Below, piece by piece: positions 1-7,832 of a DNA stretch of 64,000 nt. The stretch spans positions 62,001 to 126,000 of the forward strand of contig NZ_JAHZPA010000005.1 in NCBI RefSeq assembly GCF_019929225.1, written 5' to 3'. The position numbers were made by a program, and so were the translations under genes. Position 1 is the stretch's first letter, and every line of letters starts with the position of its first letter. The notes under the pieces are model-generated. The model made no database searches. It worked only from the letters and a program-made list of their open reading frames with translations, and was not told the DNA's origin. This stretch comes from Streptococcus sanguinis (GTDB lineage Bacteria > Bacillota > Bacilli > Lactobacillales > Streptococcaceae).

Positions 1-11
1 ACCTATAAAGG

Positions 12-37
12 CCGAGACAAGAATCTCGGTCTTTTTT
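12..37 (+). terminator. Rho-independent terminator
   Basis: A 6-bp stem (CCGAGA/TCTCGG) with a 6-nt loop is followed by TCTTTTTTT. It would end a rightward transcript entering from outside the window. Confidence 0.6.
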
Positions 38-40
38 TAC

Positions 41-88
41 AAAAAAGAGACAGGCTTTCTAGGAGCTTCCCCCTTAAAAGTCTGTCTC
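41..88 (-). terminator. Terminator of the 95-991 gene
   Basis: Read leftward, GAGACAG (82-88) pairs with CTGTCTC (47-53) and is followed by six Ts (41-46). It lies just after the stop codon of the first leftward gene. Confidence 0.65.
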
Positions 89-94
89 ATTTTA

Positions 95-991
95 CTATCT
101 ATTGATTGAGCGTGAAATCATGGAAATGGTGTGGCGCTGTCCTCTGAGAGCCTTGCTCATGGCAAAGATATTTTCAACCGGAGCCAGACAGCCGTAGCCT
201 GAATCTCCGATATGCTGGATATCTACACCGCAGATTTTGTTACGGATAGCCATTTGCTTGACAATATCCTCATCAGCACTCTCTTGGCTGGTACCGATTG
301 CACTCATAACCAGAGCCCCCTTTTGATGGGCCAGTCGGACAATCTGCTTCAAGTCCTGCTCATCAAAGCCTGGTACACTGCCGACTGCCGGTGCTAGGAC
401 AATATCAACACCAGCTTCGATAAATTGAGCGATTGCTTCCAGGTCTGCTACCGGCTCATCCACACCTGAAGCATGCATTTTACCTGCAATCAACAGGCCT
501 GAAAAATTCTCCTTGACCACTCGAATGGTGTCAATAATGGCTTGATTGGTGACACCAGTCCCCGGATTACCCGTCAGACAGATAAAGTCAACGCCCAGCT
601 CCTCTGCTCGCTGAATAGTCGCTAGACTAGCCTGACGCCCCTCATTGATGATCAGGCGTTCTCCTGCCATCTGGGCCTGACTGTCCACCGGCTCTAGATT
701 GATACCGATAGGACGACCCACCAAGCGGTGCAGCTCCTCAACAAAATCTTCCTTGGCATCCAGACCAGCTACAAAAGGCTGGAATATATCAATCCCATTC
801 AACAGAATCAAGTCAGCACCAAAAGACCGAGCAATCTCTGCATTGGTCACATCACCGATATAAGATTCTTTAAAAGCTACGTTTTCAGACAGGATAACGC
901 GGCCCTCACTGGCCTTGATGCTCTGTTTCAGCTCCGGCGCAGTCATATTTAAAATTTCTGAAGCATTTGAACTAATGAATCGTTTTACCAT
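95..991 (-). CDS. TIM-barrel-like protein of unknown function
   Basis: A 298-residue cytosolic protein. Regular alternation of hydrophobic strands and helices, with glycine-rich turns such as GADLILLNG and GVDIVLAPAVG, suggests a (beta/alpha)8 phosphate-binding barrel of the IMP-dehydrogenase or PEP-mutase type. Related streptococcal genes sit near sugar PTS systems and have been loosely annotated as HAD-like hydrolases or DUF7916; I see no HAD DxDxT motif, so a hydrolase name is not supported. It is monocistronic, with its own promoter overlapping a catabolite-control site at 1081-1115 and its own terminator at 41-88. This points to a carbon-metabolism role under CcpA, but no substrate can be read from the sequence. 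Confidence 0.7.
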   Translation of the reverse strand: MVKRFISSNASEILNMTAPELKQSIKASEGRVILSENVAFKESYIGDVTNAEIARSFGADLILLNGIDIFQPFVAGLDAKEDFVEELHRLVGRPIGINLEPVDSQAQMAGERLIINEGRQASLATIQRAEELGVDFICLTGNPGTGVTNQAIIDTIRVVKENFSGLLIAGKMHASGVDEPVADLEAIAQFIEAGVDIVLAPAVGSVPGFDEQDLKQIVRLAHQKGALVMSAIGTSQESADEDIVKQMAIRNKICGVDIQHIGDSGYGCLAPVENIFAMSKALRGQRHTISMISRSINR

Positions 992-1080
992 AAGAACATC
1001 TCTTTTCTTTATTATTCATTAATAAACACTTTGAAATCTATTCTATTTGGATATTTTGTTTGTTTTTTGCTATCAACTAC

Positions 1081-1115
1081 AGTATAGCACAAGGTTAGAT
1101 AAATGTAAACGCTTT
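1081..1115 (-). promoter_or_regulatory. Promoter with overlapping cre-like site
   Basis: Leftward promoter for the 95-991 gene: -35 TTTACA (1104-1109), 17-bp spacer, -10 TATACT (1081-1086). The sequence TGTAAACGCTTTAT (1104-1117 on the top strand) resembles the CcpA cre consensus and covers the -35, so catabolite repression is expected. Confidence 0.65.
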
Positions 1116-1224
1116 ATATTTTCTTTGACAAAATAGCCTGCTTTCACAAACAAAAGCAGACTATTGAAACGAACTCGATTATTTTTGAACTGAGCAGGAT
1201 TCGATAAGTACTCTTATCTCCGCA

Positions 1225-3117
1225 TCACCAGATGACCACCCGCTCTTCTGGGCTCCGCCACATGCCATCTCCCTCTTTCACATCAAAGGTTGTAAAGAAG
1301 TCGTCAAAGTTAGGCAACTGCACATTGGTCCGAAGTTTGGCTGGCGCATGGACATCAACGCTTGCCAGAAGCTTCATATACTCTTCGCGTCCCTTCATCC
1401 GCCAGATGCGGGCAAAGTTAGTAAAGAATTCCTCAGCAGAGAAATCCGCTTCTTTCTTGGCTGCTTCTAGGGCTGCTGCAATGCCGCCAAGATCAGCCAC
1501 GTTTTCTGAAACGGTCAGCTTGCCATTGACCTTAGCACCATAGGAATCCTGTCCTTCGAACTGGTCAATGACCTTTTGAGTCCGCTCGGTAAAGGCTTGA
1601 TAGTCGTGCTCCGTCCACCAATTGTTGAGGCTGCCATTTTCATCAAAGGAAGCGCCATTGGTATCAAAAGCATGAGAAATCTCATGGGCAATGACCGCTC
1701 CGATACCACCGTAATTAGCTGACGAGGACTGGTGCAAGTCATAGAAAGGTGCCTGCAGGATAGCCGCTGGAAAGACAATCAGGTTTTTCTGTGGATTATA
1801 GTAGGCATTGACCATATGGGCTGGCATTCCCCATTCCTTGTAGTCCACTGGTTGATTCCACTTGCTCCAGCTATAAGCAATATCAATCTGGCTCAGCTTC
1901 TGAGCATTTTCAAAGAGAGTCAGATTTTCATCTACAACCTTTCGAGAGTAACGCTCAGGAAGCTCATCAGGATAGCCAATATAAGGCTTGATGGCATTGA
2001 GTTTGACAATAGCCTTGTCCCGATTTTCTGGTGTCAGCCAGTCATTCTGGCTCAGGCGGTTTTTGTAAACTTCAATCATCGTCGCCACTTTCTGCTCCAC
2101 ATCAGCCTTGGCTTCTGGCGAGAACTTCTGACCGGCATACCAGAGACCGACAGCTTGATTAAAGGGACCTTGGGCCAGGTAAAAGGCTGCTTTTTCCTTG
2201 TCCTGAGCCTGAGGAGTCCCTGATAGAGCACGATGATAAGCTCCTGCTAAGACACGGATGTCATCCGTTAGATAAGGGGTCGTATTGCGGACCGCAGAGA
2301 GAATCAGCAGAGCATGGAGTTTATCCCAGTTAGCAGCTGTATAGATATCCTTAGCTGCTTTCCAGAAGCGTTCCTCAGGCACAATGACCTGGTCGGGTTC
2401 TTGACCGATTAACTTGGTGAAAATATCCGCCAGAGGCAACTCTGGTACCAAGGCTTTGAAATTATCCCACTTATAAGGATGGTAGAGCTTAGCGTACTCA
2501 GAGCTTTCTTCACTAGACAGAACATACTGAGCAAAAACAGCATCCAGCTCCAAGATCTTGTCCAGAAGATCCTTGATTTCCTCTTCCGCAAAGTCAAATT
2601 TTGCCAGCAAATCTTCCTGAGCCTTGCGCCATTTCGCAAGGAGGTCCGCCTTCTGCGGATGGTCCTCCACATAGTAGGTCGTGTCTGGCAAAATGGTTCC
2701 CGGTCCGTCTGCCCAGAGAACATTGATACGGGCATCCATAAAGTCAGGCGCCACACCAAAGGGGAAATAAGTCGGCTTACCAGCCAGCTCGAAGTCAGCA
2801 ATCTTAGAAGCATATTCTTCAAAAGATGTTAGGTTGCGAATTTCATCAATGTAAGCACGCGCAGGCTCAATCCCAGCTGCTTCCCGCTTGTCATAATCCG
2901 CTGCCAAGCGATGGTAAGCAACAAAGTTCTGCAGAATGTCATCTTCTGGCACTCCATCGCCAGCCAACCATTTGTCAGTCGTGGCTAGCATAAGATCTTC
3001 AATCTCATCTGCCAAATCCATGAAGCCGCCCGTCACTGGCTTATCATCAGGAATGACCGCCGTCTTGGCCCACTCACCATTAACCGCATCATAGAAATCA
3101 TCTTGTAGTCGTGTCAT
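1225..3117 (-). CDS. pepO: Endopeptidase O, M13 (neprilysin-like) zinc metallopeptidase
   Basis: A 631-residue oligopeptidase of the M13 family. The zinc site is visible: HEISH near residues 478-482 carries two histidine ligands and the catalytic glutamate, and ENVADLGG about 55 residues later gives the third ligand. The N-terminal part is the helical M13_N domain. The start is placed at MTRLQDDFYD, the usual PepO N-terminus, rather than at an in-frame start 13 codons upstream. No signal peptide is seen, as in other streptococcal PepO proteins, although these are reported at the surface. It lies back to back with the ssa Mn-transport operon, a conserved arrangement in the sanguinis group. Confidence 0.93.
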   Translation of the reverse strand: MTRLQDDFYDAVNGEWAKTAVIPDDKPVTGGFMDLADEIEDLMLATTDKWLAGDGVPEDDILQNFVAYHRLAADYDKREAAGIEPARAYIDEIRNLTSFEEYASKIADFELAGKPTYFPFGVAPDFMDARINVLWADGPGTILPDTTYYVEDHPQKADLLAKWRKAQEDLLAKFDFAEEEIKDLLDKILELDAVFAQYVLSSEESSEYAKLYHPYKWDNFKALVPELPLADIFTKLIGQEPDQVIVPEERFWKAAKDIYTAANWDKLHALLILSAVRNTTPYLTDDIRVLAGAYHRALSGTPQAQDKEKAAFYLAQGPFNQAVGLWYAGQKFSPEAKADVEQKVATMIEVYKNRLSQNDWLTPENRDKAIVKLNAIKPYIGYPDELPERYSRKVVDENLTLFENAQKLSQIDIAYSWSKWNQPVDYKEWGMPAHMVNAYYNPQKNLIVFPAAILQAPFYDLHQSSSANYGGIGAVIAHEISHAFDTNGASFDENGSLNNWWTEHDYQAFTERTQKVIDQFEGQDSYGAKVNGKLTVSENVADLGGIAAALEAAKKEADFSAEEFFTNFARIWRMKGREEYMKLLASVDVHAPAKLRTNVQLPNFDDFFTTFDVKEGDGMWRSPEERVVIW

Positions 3118-3207
3118 CTTCTTCTCGCTTTCATGCTTTTGATATAACCTTATCAAAATCTACTTGTTTTTTCAAACATTTCTTATATTAATTTTAGAGA
3201 TTTGTTA

Positions 3208-3245
3208 AAAATTAACTTGACTTAATTTTTGTTTTAATGTATATT
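3208..3245 (+). promoter_or_regulatory. ssa operon promoter and ScaR/SloR-type operator
   Basis: Promoter -35 TTGACT (3217-3222), 17-bp spacer, -10 TATATT (3240-3245). An interrupted palindrome with arms AAAATTAA (3208-3215) and TTAATTTT (3222-3229) covers the -35. This is the form and position of operators bound by DtxR-family Mn regulators in front of sca/ssa/psa operons. The probable regulator is encoded at 10943-11590. Confidence 0.8.
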
Positions 3246-3266
3246 AATCTTATAGAGGTGTATGAG

Positions 3267-3986
3267 ATGATTACAATTAAAGATTTGACTGTCAGCTATC
3301 AGGATATGCTGGCTCTTGAGCCCCTTTCATTAACCATTAAGGAGCCAACCATTACTGGGATTATCGGCCCTAACGGAGCCGGAAAATCCACCCTGCTCAA
3401 GGGCATGCTAGGGATTATTGACCACCAAGGCCAGACTCTGCTGGATCAAAAGCCGCTGCAGAACTCTCTCCAGCGCGTCGCCTATGTAGAGCAAAAGATT
3501 AATATTGATTATCATTTCCCTATCAAAGTCAAAGAGTGTGTCTCTTTGGGACTTTACCCGCAGCTCAAACTCTTTCAAGGGCTAAAGAATTCCCATTGGG
3601 ACAAGGTGGCTGAGGCATTGAAAATTGTCGGTTTAGCAGACTTGGCGGAGCGGCAGATTAGCCAGCTGTCTGGCGGGCAATTCCAGCGGGTCTTGATTGC
3701 TCGCTGCTTGGTTCAAGAAGCGGATTGTATCTTCTTGGACGAGCCTTTCGTCGGGATCGACTCTGTCAGCGAAGAGATTATCATGTCTACCCTGCGCAGT
3801 CTCAAAGCCGCAGGCAAGATTATCCTGATTGTCCATCATGACTTGAGCAAAGTAGTTGATTATTTCGACCAAGTTATCCTGCTCAATCGTAAGCTAATTG
3901 CCTTCGGTCCTACTGAGAGCAACTTTACCAAGGACAATATGAAAAAGACTTATGGCTCCCAGCTCTTTATGAATGGAGGTGTCTAG
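3267..3986 (+). CDS. ssaA: Manganese ABC transporter, ATP-binding protein
   Basis: A 239-residue ABC ATPase of the metal (ScaC/PsaB/MtsB) type that powers Mn2+ import through SsaC with SsaB as binding protein. Walker A is GPNGAGKS, the signature is LSGGQ and Walker B is CIFLDEP, followed by the switch histidine in IVHHD. The start is MITIKDL behind GAGGTG; an upstream in-frame ATG overlaps the -10 box and cannot be used. First gene of the ssaA-ssaC-ssaB operon, one base before ssaC, which suggests translational coupling. Expected to be repressed by Mn-loaded ScaR at 3208-3229. Confidence 0.93.
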   Translation: MITIKDLTVSYQDMLALEPLSLTIKEPTITGIIGPNGAGKSTLLKGMLGIIDHQGQTLLDQKPLQNSLQRVAYVEQKINIDYHFPIKVKECVSLGLYPQLKLFQGLKNSHWDKVAEALKIVGLADLAERQISQLSGGQFQRVLIARCLVQEADCIFLDEPFVGIDSVSEEIIMSTLRSLKAAGKIILIVHHDLSKVVDYFDQVILLNRKLIAFGPTESNFTKDNMKKTYGSQLFMNGGV

Positions 3987-3987
3987 G

Positions 3988-4836
3988 ATGATTTTAGAAT
4001 TTTTCCAAGGGCTGCGGGACTTTCACTTTTTGCAAAATGCCCTCATCACAGCCATCGTCATTGGGATTGTTGCTGGAGCTGTCGGCTGCTTTATCATTCT
4101 GCGCGGCATGTCGCTCATGGGGGACGCTATCTCTCATGCGGTTCTGCCCGGTGTGGCCCTGTCCTACATTTTAGGGATTAATTTCTTTATCGGAGCCATC
4201 ACCTTCGGACTTTTGGCCTCGATTATTATCACCTACATCAAGGGCAATTCCATTATTAAAAGCGATACGGCCATTGGGATTACCTTTTCTTCCTTCCTGG
4301 CTCTGGGGGTAATTCTGATCGGCGTTGCCAATAGCTCCACCGACCTCTTTCATATTCTCTTTGGGAATATTTTGGCCGTACAGGACATTGATATGTGGAT
4401 TAGTATTGGAGTCGGAATAGCTGTGCTCTTAATCATCACCCTCTTTTTCAAGCAGCTATTGATTACTTCCTTTGACCCACTGCTGGCTCAAGCCATGGGT
4501 ATGCCGGTCAGCTTCTATCACTATCTGCTGATGATTCTTTTGACCTTGGTCTCTGTGACAGCCATGCAGAGTGTGGGAACCATTCTGATTGTCGCTCTCT
4601 TGATTACGCCGGCAGCAACGGCCTACCTCTATGCCAACAGTCTGAAAACTATGATCCTGCTGTCCTCAGGACTGGGCGCTCTAGCTTCTGTACTGGGGCT
4701 CTTTATCGGCTACAGCTTTAATGTCGCTGCAGGATCCAGCATTGTCCTGACCTCAGCTCTCATCTTTCTCATCTCTTTCTTTATCGCCCCTAAGCAACGC
4801 TATTTAAAACTTAAAAACCGACCTAAACTAAAATAA
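3988..4836 (+). CDS. ssaC: Manganese ABC transporter, permease
   Basis: A 282-residue membrane permease of the ABC-3 (ZnuB/ScaB/PsaC) family with about eight hydrophobic segments and the typical N-terminal GAVGCFIILRGMSLMGDAIS region. It forms the Mn2+ channel of the transporter. The start at MILEFFQG follows GGAGGTG located in the end of ssaA, one base after the ssaA stop. Ends 19 bp before ssaB. Family and operon position leave little doubt. Confidence 0.93.
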   Translation: MILEFFQGLRDFHFLQNALITAIVIGIVAGAVGCFIILRGMSLMGDAISHAVLPGVALSYILGINFFIGAITFGLLASIIITYIKGNSIIKSDTAIGITFSSFLALGVILIGVANSSTDLFHILFGNILAVQDIDMWISIGVGIAVLLIITLFFKQLLITSFDPLLAQAMGMPVSFYHYLLMILLTLVSVTAMQSVGTILIVALLITPAATAYLYANSLKTMILLSSGLGALASVLGLFIGYSFNVAAGSSIVLTSALIFLISFFIAPKQRYLKLKNRPKLK

Positions 4837-4855
4837 AATTTGATGGAGGACTCCC

Positions 4856-5785
4856 ATGAAAAAATTAGGTTTTTTATCTCTGCTTTTGCTAGCAGTCTGC
4901 ACTCTCCTTGCCTGCTCCGGTCAGAAGAAGGCATCCAGTGACTCGTCCAAGCTCAAGGTTGTTGCGACCAACTCAATTATCGCTGATATTACCAAAAATA
5001 TAGCTGGCGATAAGATTGACCTGCACAGCATTGTACCAGTCGGCAAAGACCCCCACGAATACGAGCCCCTGCCTGAGGATGTCAAAAAGACTTCTCAAGC
5101 TGATCTCATCTTCTACAACGGTATCAACCTGGAAACTGGCGGCAATGCTTGGTTTACCAAGTTGGTCAAAAATGCCAATAAGAAAGAAAACAAGGACTAC
5201 TATGCTGTCAGTGATGGCGTTGACATCATTTACCTTGAAGGGCAAAGTGAAAAGGGCAAAGAAGACCCTCATGCTTGGCTCAACTTGGAAAACGGGATTA
5301 TCTATGCACAGAACATTGCCAAACGTTTGATTGAAAAAGACCCTGACAATAAGGCCACTTACGAGAAAAATCTCAAAGCCTATGTAGAAAAACTGACCGC
5401 TTTGGATAAGGAAGCCAAGGAGAAATTCAACAATATCCCAGAAGAAAAGAAAATGATTGTGACTAGCGAAGGCTGCTTCAAGTACTTCTCTAAGGCCTAC
5501 AATGTGCCATCAGCCTACATTTGGGAAATCAACACTGAAGAAGAAGGAACTCCAGACCAAATCAAAAGCTTGGTTGAAAAACTACGCAAGACCAAAGTGC
5601 CATCTCTCTTTGTCGAATCAAGTGTGGACGACCGTCCGATGAAGACTGTTTCTAAAGACACCAACATCCCAATCCACGCTAAAATCTTCACTGACTCAAT
5701 CGCTGACCAAGACGAAGAGGGTGACAGCTACTATAGCATGATGAAATACAATCTGGATAAAATTTCTGAAGGATTGGCCAAATAA
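4856..5785 (+). CDS. ssaB: Manganese-binding lipoprotein (LraI family)
   Basis: A 309-residue substrate-binding lipoprotein. A lipobox LLAC at residues 17-20 marks signal peptidase II cleavage and membrane anchoring. Two histidines, in DPHEYEP and DPHAWLN, a glutamate in TSEGCF and an aspartate in FTDSIAD correspond to the four metal ligands of PsaA/SsaB. The signal sequence and first mature residues look closer to S. sanguinis SsaB than to S. gordonii ScaA, the main reason for the species suggestion. The family contributes to oxidative-stress tolerance and endocarditis virulence through Mn supply, and was first described as an adhesin. Followed by a strong terminator. Confidence 0.95.
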   Translation: MKKLGFLSLLLLAVCTLLACSGQKKASSDSSKLKVVATNSIIADITKNIAGDKIDLHSIVPVGKDPHEYEPLPEDVKKTSQADLIFYNGINLETGGNAWFTKLVKNANKKENKDYYAVSDGVDIIYLEGQSEKGKEDPHAWLNLENGIIYAQNIAKRLIEKDPDNKATYEKNLKAYVEKLTALDKEAKEKFNNIPEEKKMIVTSEGCFKYFSKAYNVPSAYIWEINTEEEGTPDQIKSLVEKLRKTKVPSLFVESSVDDRPMKTVSKDTNIPIHAKIFTDSIADQDEEGDSYYSMMKYNLDKISEGLAK

Positions 5786-5793
5786 CGATAAAA

Positions 5794-5829
5794 GGTTAGG
5801 GAGACAAAATCCTAACCTCTTTATTTTTG
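5794..5829 (+). terminator. Terminator of the ssa operon
   Basis: GGTTAGG (5794-5800) pairs with CCTAACC (5811-5817), followed by TCTTTATTTTT. Confidence 0.85.
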
Positions 5830-5936
5830 GAGAAGGAGCTTCACATGGAGTAGATTTCAAATTTCCAGTCAAATTATTCGAAAAAAATCACTATTCGCTG
5901 TACAATGAAGCTATCAAATATGAATGGAGACTCCTT

Positions 5937-6428
5937 ATGACAACTTTTCTCGGAAATCCTGTAACCTTTACTGGAAAGCAACTGCAAGTCGGCGACACCG
6001 CACACGATTTTAGCCTGACAGCAACTGACCTTTCAAAGAAAACTCTGGCTGATTTTGCTGGCAAAAAGAAAGTCCTGAGCATCATCCCATCTATCGATAC
6101 TGGTGTCTGCTCGACTCAGACTCGTCGTTTTAACCAAGAACTCTCTGACTTGGACAATACCGTTGTTATCACGGTTTCAGTTGATTTGCCTTTTGCTCAA
6201 GGCAAGTGGTGTGCTGCTGAAGGCATTGAGAATGCTGTCATGCTCTCTGACTACTTCGACCATTCTTTCGGCCGTGACTATGCTGTCCTCATCAATGAAT
6301 GGCACCTTTTGGCTCGCGCAGTTCTAGTTCTGGATGAAAATAACACTGTGACCTACGCTGAATATGTCGACAATATCAATACCGAGCCTGACTTCGAAGC
6401 AGCTATCGCCGCAGTTAAGAGCTTGTAA
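5937..6428 (+). CDS. tpx: Thiol peroxidase (atypical 2-Cys peroxiredoxin)
   Basis: A 163-residue peroxiredoxin that reduces H2O2 and organic peroxides with thioredoxin. The peroxidatic cysteine is in [11 protein letters not shown] (about residue 58) and the resolving cysteine in GKWCAAEG (about residue 92), the Tpx spacing. Full length. It follows ssaB, as in other streptococci, and lies after the ssa terminator with a TACAAT -10-like hexamer about 35 bp before the start, so it probably has its own promoter. Peroxide defence is expected in an H2O2-producing oral streptococcus. Confidence 0.95.
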   Translation: MTTFLGNPVTFTGKQLQVGDTAHDFSLTATDLSKKTLADFAGKKKVLSIIPSIDTGVCSTQTRRFNQELSDLDNTVVITVSVDLPFAQGKWCAAEGIENAVMLSDYFDHSFGRDYAVLINEWHLLARAVLVLDENNTVTYAEYVDNINTEPDFEAAIAAVKSL

Positions 6429-6434
6429 GAGATA

Positions 6435-6466
6435 AAAATACGGATTTGCTAGTCCGTATTTTTTTG
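6435..6466. terminator. Bidirectional terminator between tpx and the DUF3114 gene
   Basis: AAAATACGGA pairs with TCCGTATTTT around a short loop, with T-runs on both strands. The leftward gene's stop codon (6449-6451) lies in its loop. Confidence 0.8.
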
Positions 6467-7546
6467 TACAAAAAACTTCTGCCAAAACTGACGGAACCAA
6501 GCCCAAGAACGCAAGAGAAAGGATGGTCGATTCAGTAATTTCTTGAACCGAGCAATCTCTGCCTTTACCTGTTTATAAGCACTCCGCCCCTTTCGAGCAT
6601 AAGGGCTCTTAGCCGAACGATAGCCCAGCGGACCACGATTATTCTGAGGTGATTTGAACTTGCGGCCACCATTTTCAATGCCAAGCCTGCGAAAGCGAGG
6701 ATCCCAAACTGCAGGCGTTTTGACATCATAGCGAGTATGAGAAGCCTGATTGCCCGGCCGGTTATGCTCACCATAGTTAAAGCTGGCGCCATTCACAATA
6801 CCATTTTGGCTAGCCCTCTCTGGATCGATAATATTGAGAAAACGACCTGTCTGATCCAAAATAAACTCTGTATGAAAATCAATCAGGATTTTTATATTAG
6901 CCTGACTTGCTTGACCATCCGGATAGATAGCTTGCTCTGACCTCTTATCAATATGGGCTTTATTGTGCAAGCGAGAGGATTCTTGAAAGCTATAAGGCAG
7001 CGCAGACCAATCCTTTAGATAGGAGGCCAAGGCTTCTGCATCTGTCATACCAGTCTGACGGTAGTGATCTCTGACCCACTGGGCCTGCTGGCAGGAAATG
7101 ACATAGCGAAACTGATGTAGCTGTCTTTTAAGCTTTTGATTGCCATCCCTTTGGCTGAAATCATCTGCTGGAAAAGCCTGGCGCAAGGTCCTTGAGAAAA
7201 TTTTCCAAAAGCCATCATGAGGTGTTAGGTTTGGAGCAATCCGAGCCAGTAAAAGATCCGTCTCTGCCTTATCTCCACTCAGCTCCTCAGGCATATTAAC
7301 AAGATTCATAGCCAGAACCAGCAGCTCCTGAGCTCCTAACCTGCTGTTCTGAGCATCCTCAGCCAGCCAAAGATCTTGAAAAAAGGGACTGCCAAAAAGC
7401 TGAGCCTCCTGCAGGTAATATCCTTCTTCTGGCACTGTTTTCCCTTGCACACTAATCTCTGCAAAAACTTGTTCCAGTGCTACCTGAGACCAGCCGATTG
7501 ATTGCAATTGCTGAAAGAGATGTTCTTTCCCTTCTTTCGGATACAT
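6449..7546 (-). CDS. DUF3114-like protein
   Basis: A 365-residue protein without signal peptide or clear membrane segment. The C-terminal half has conserved-looking blocks (DFHTEFILD, NGIVNGASFNYG, HTRYDVKTPAVWDPRFRRLG) and the last 60 residues are basic and aromatic. It resembles the streptococcal DUF3114 family, whose function is unknown. It faces tpx and shares the terminator between them. The NGASFNYG and HTRYD blocks look like an active or binding site but no enzyme class can be named. Confidence 0.65.
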   Translation of the reverse strand: MYPKEGKEHLFQQLQSIGWSQVALEQVFAEISVQGKTVPEEGYYLQEAQLFGSPFFQDLWLAEDAQNSRLGAQELLVLAMNLVNMPEELSGDKAETDLLLARIAPNLTPHDGFWKIFSRTLRQAFPADDFSQRDGNQKLKRQLHQFRYVISCQQAQWVRDHYRQTGMTDAEALASYLKDWSALPYSFQESSRLHNKAHIDKRSEQAIYPDGQASQANIKILIDFHTEFILDQTGRFLNIIDPERASQNGIVNGASFNYGEHNRPGNQASHTRYDVKTPAVWDPRFRRLGIENGGRKFKSPQNNRGPLGYRSAKSPYARKGRSAYKQVKAEIARFKKLLNRPSFLLRSWAWFRQFWQKFFVQKNTD

Positions 7547-7714
7547 GGCTTCCCTCCTTTCTGTTAGCTCTAATAGTTCAAAACTGTAGGGATTATAATA
7601 AAAAATCTAATCTACATAGAACAATTAGATTTTATCACAAACTCACATGATAGCAAAGAACAAAATATGAACCCTTGGAGTGCTAACAATAAAGATGTTC
7701 TTAACAAATTACTC

Positions 7715-7747
7715 AATAAATAAAGAGAAGACCAAACTGGTCCTCTC
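7715..7747 (-). terminator. Terminator of the coiled-coil surface protein gene
   Basis: Read leftward, AGAGAGGACCA pairs with TGGTCTTCTCT (7723-7747) and is followed by a T-rich tract. It is about 85 bp after the stop at 7833. The rest of 7547-7832 shows no convincing gene. Confidence 0.7.
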
Positions 7748-7832
7748 TCAGTATGAGTTTTGTTTAAATGAGCTGTTCCAACTTTGATTTTGCTACAATT
7801 CATCTAGAATTCGATTTTATCAATAAATGCTC

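Noticed and set aside
7612..7803. 63-codon leftward frame after the surface protein gene
   Set aside because: No ribosome site, overlaps the terminator at 7715-7747, and composition is not protein-like.
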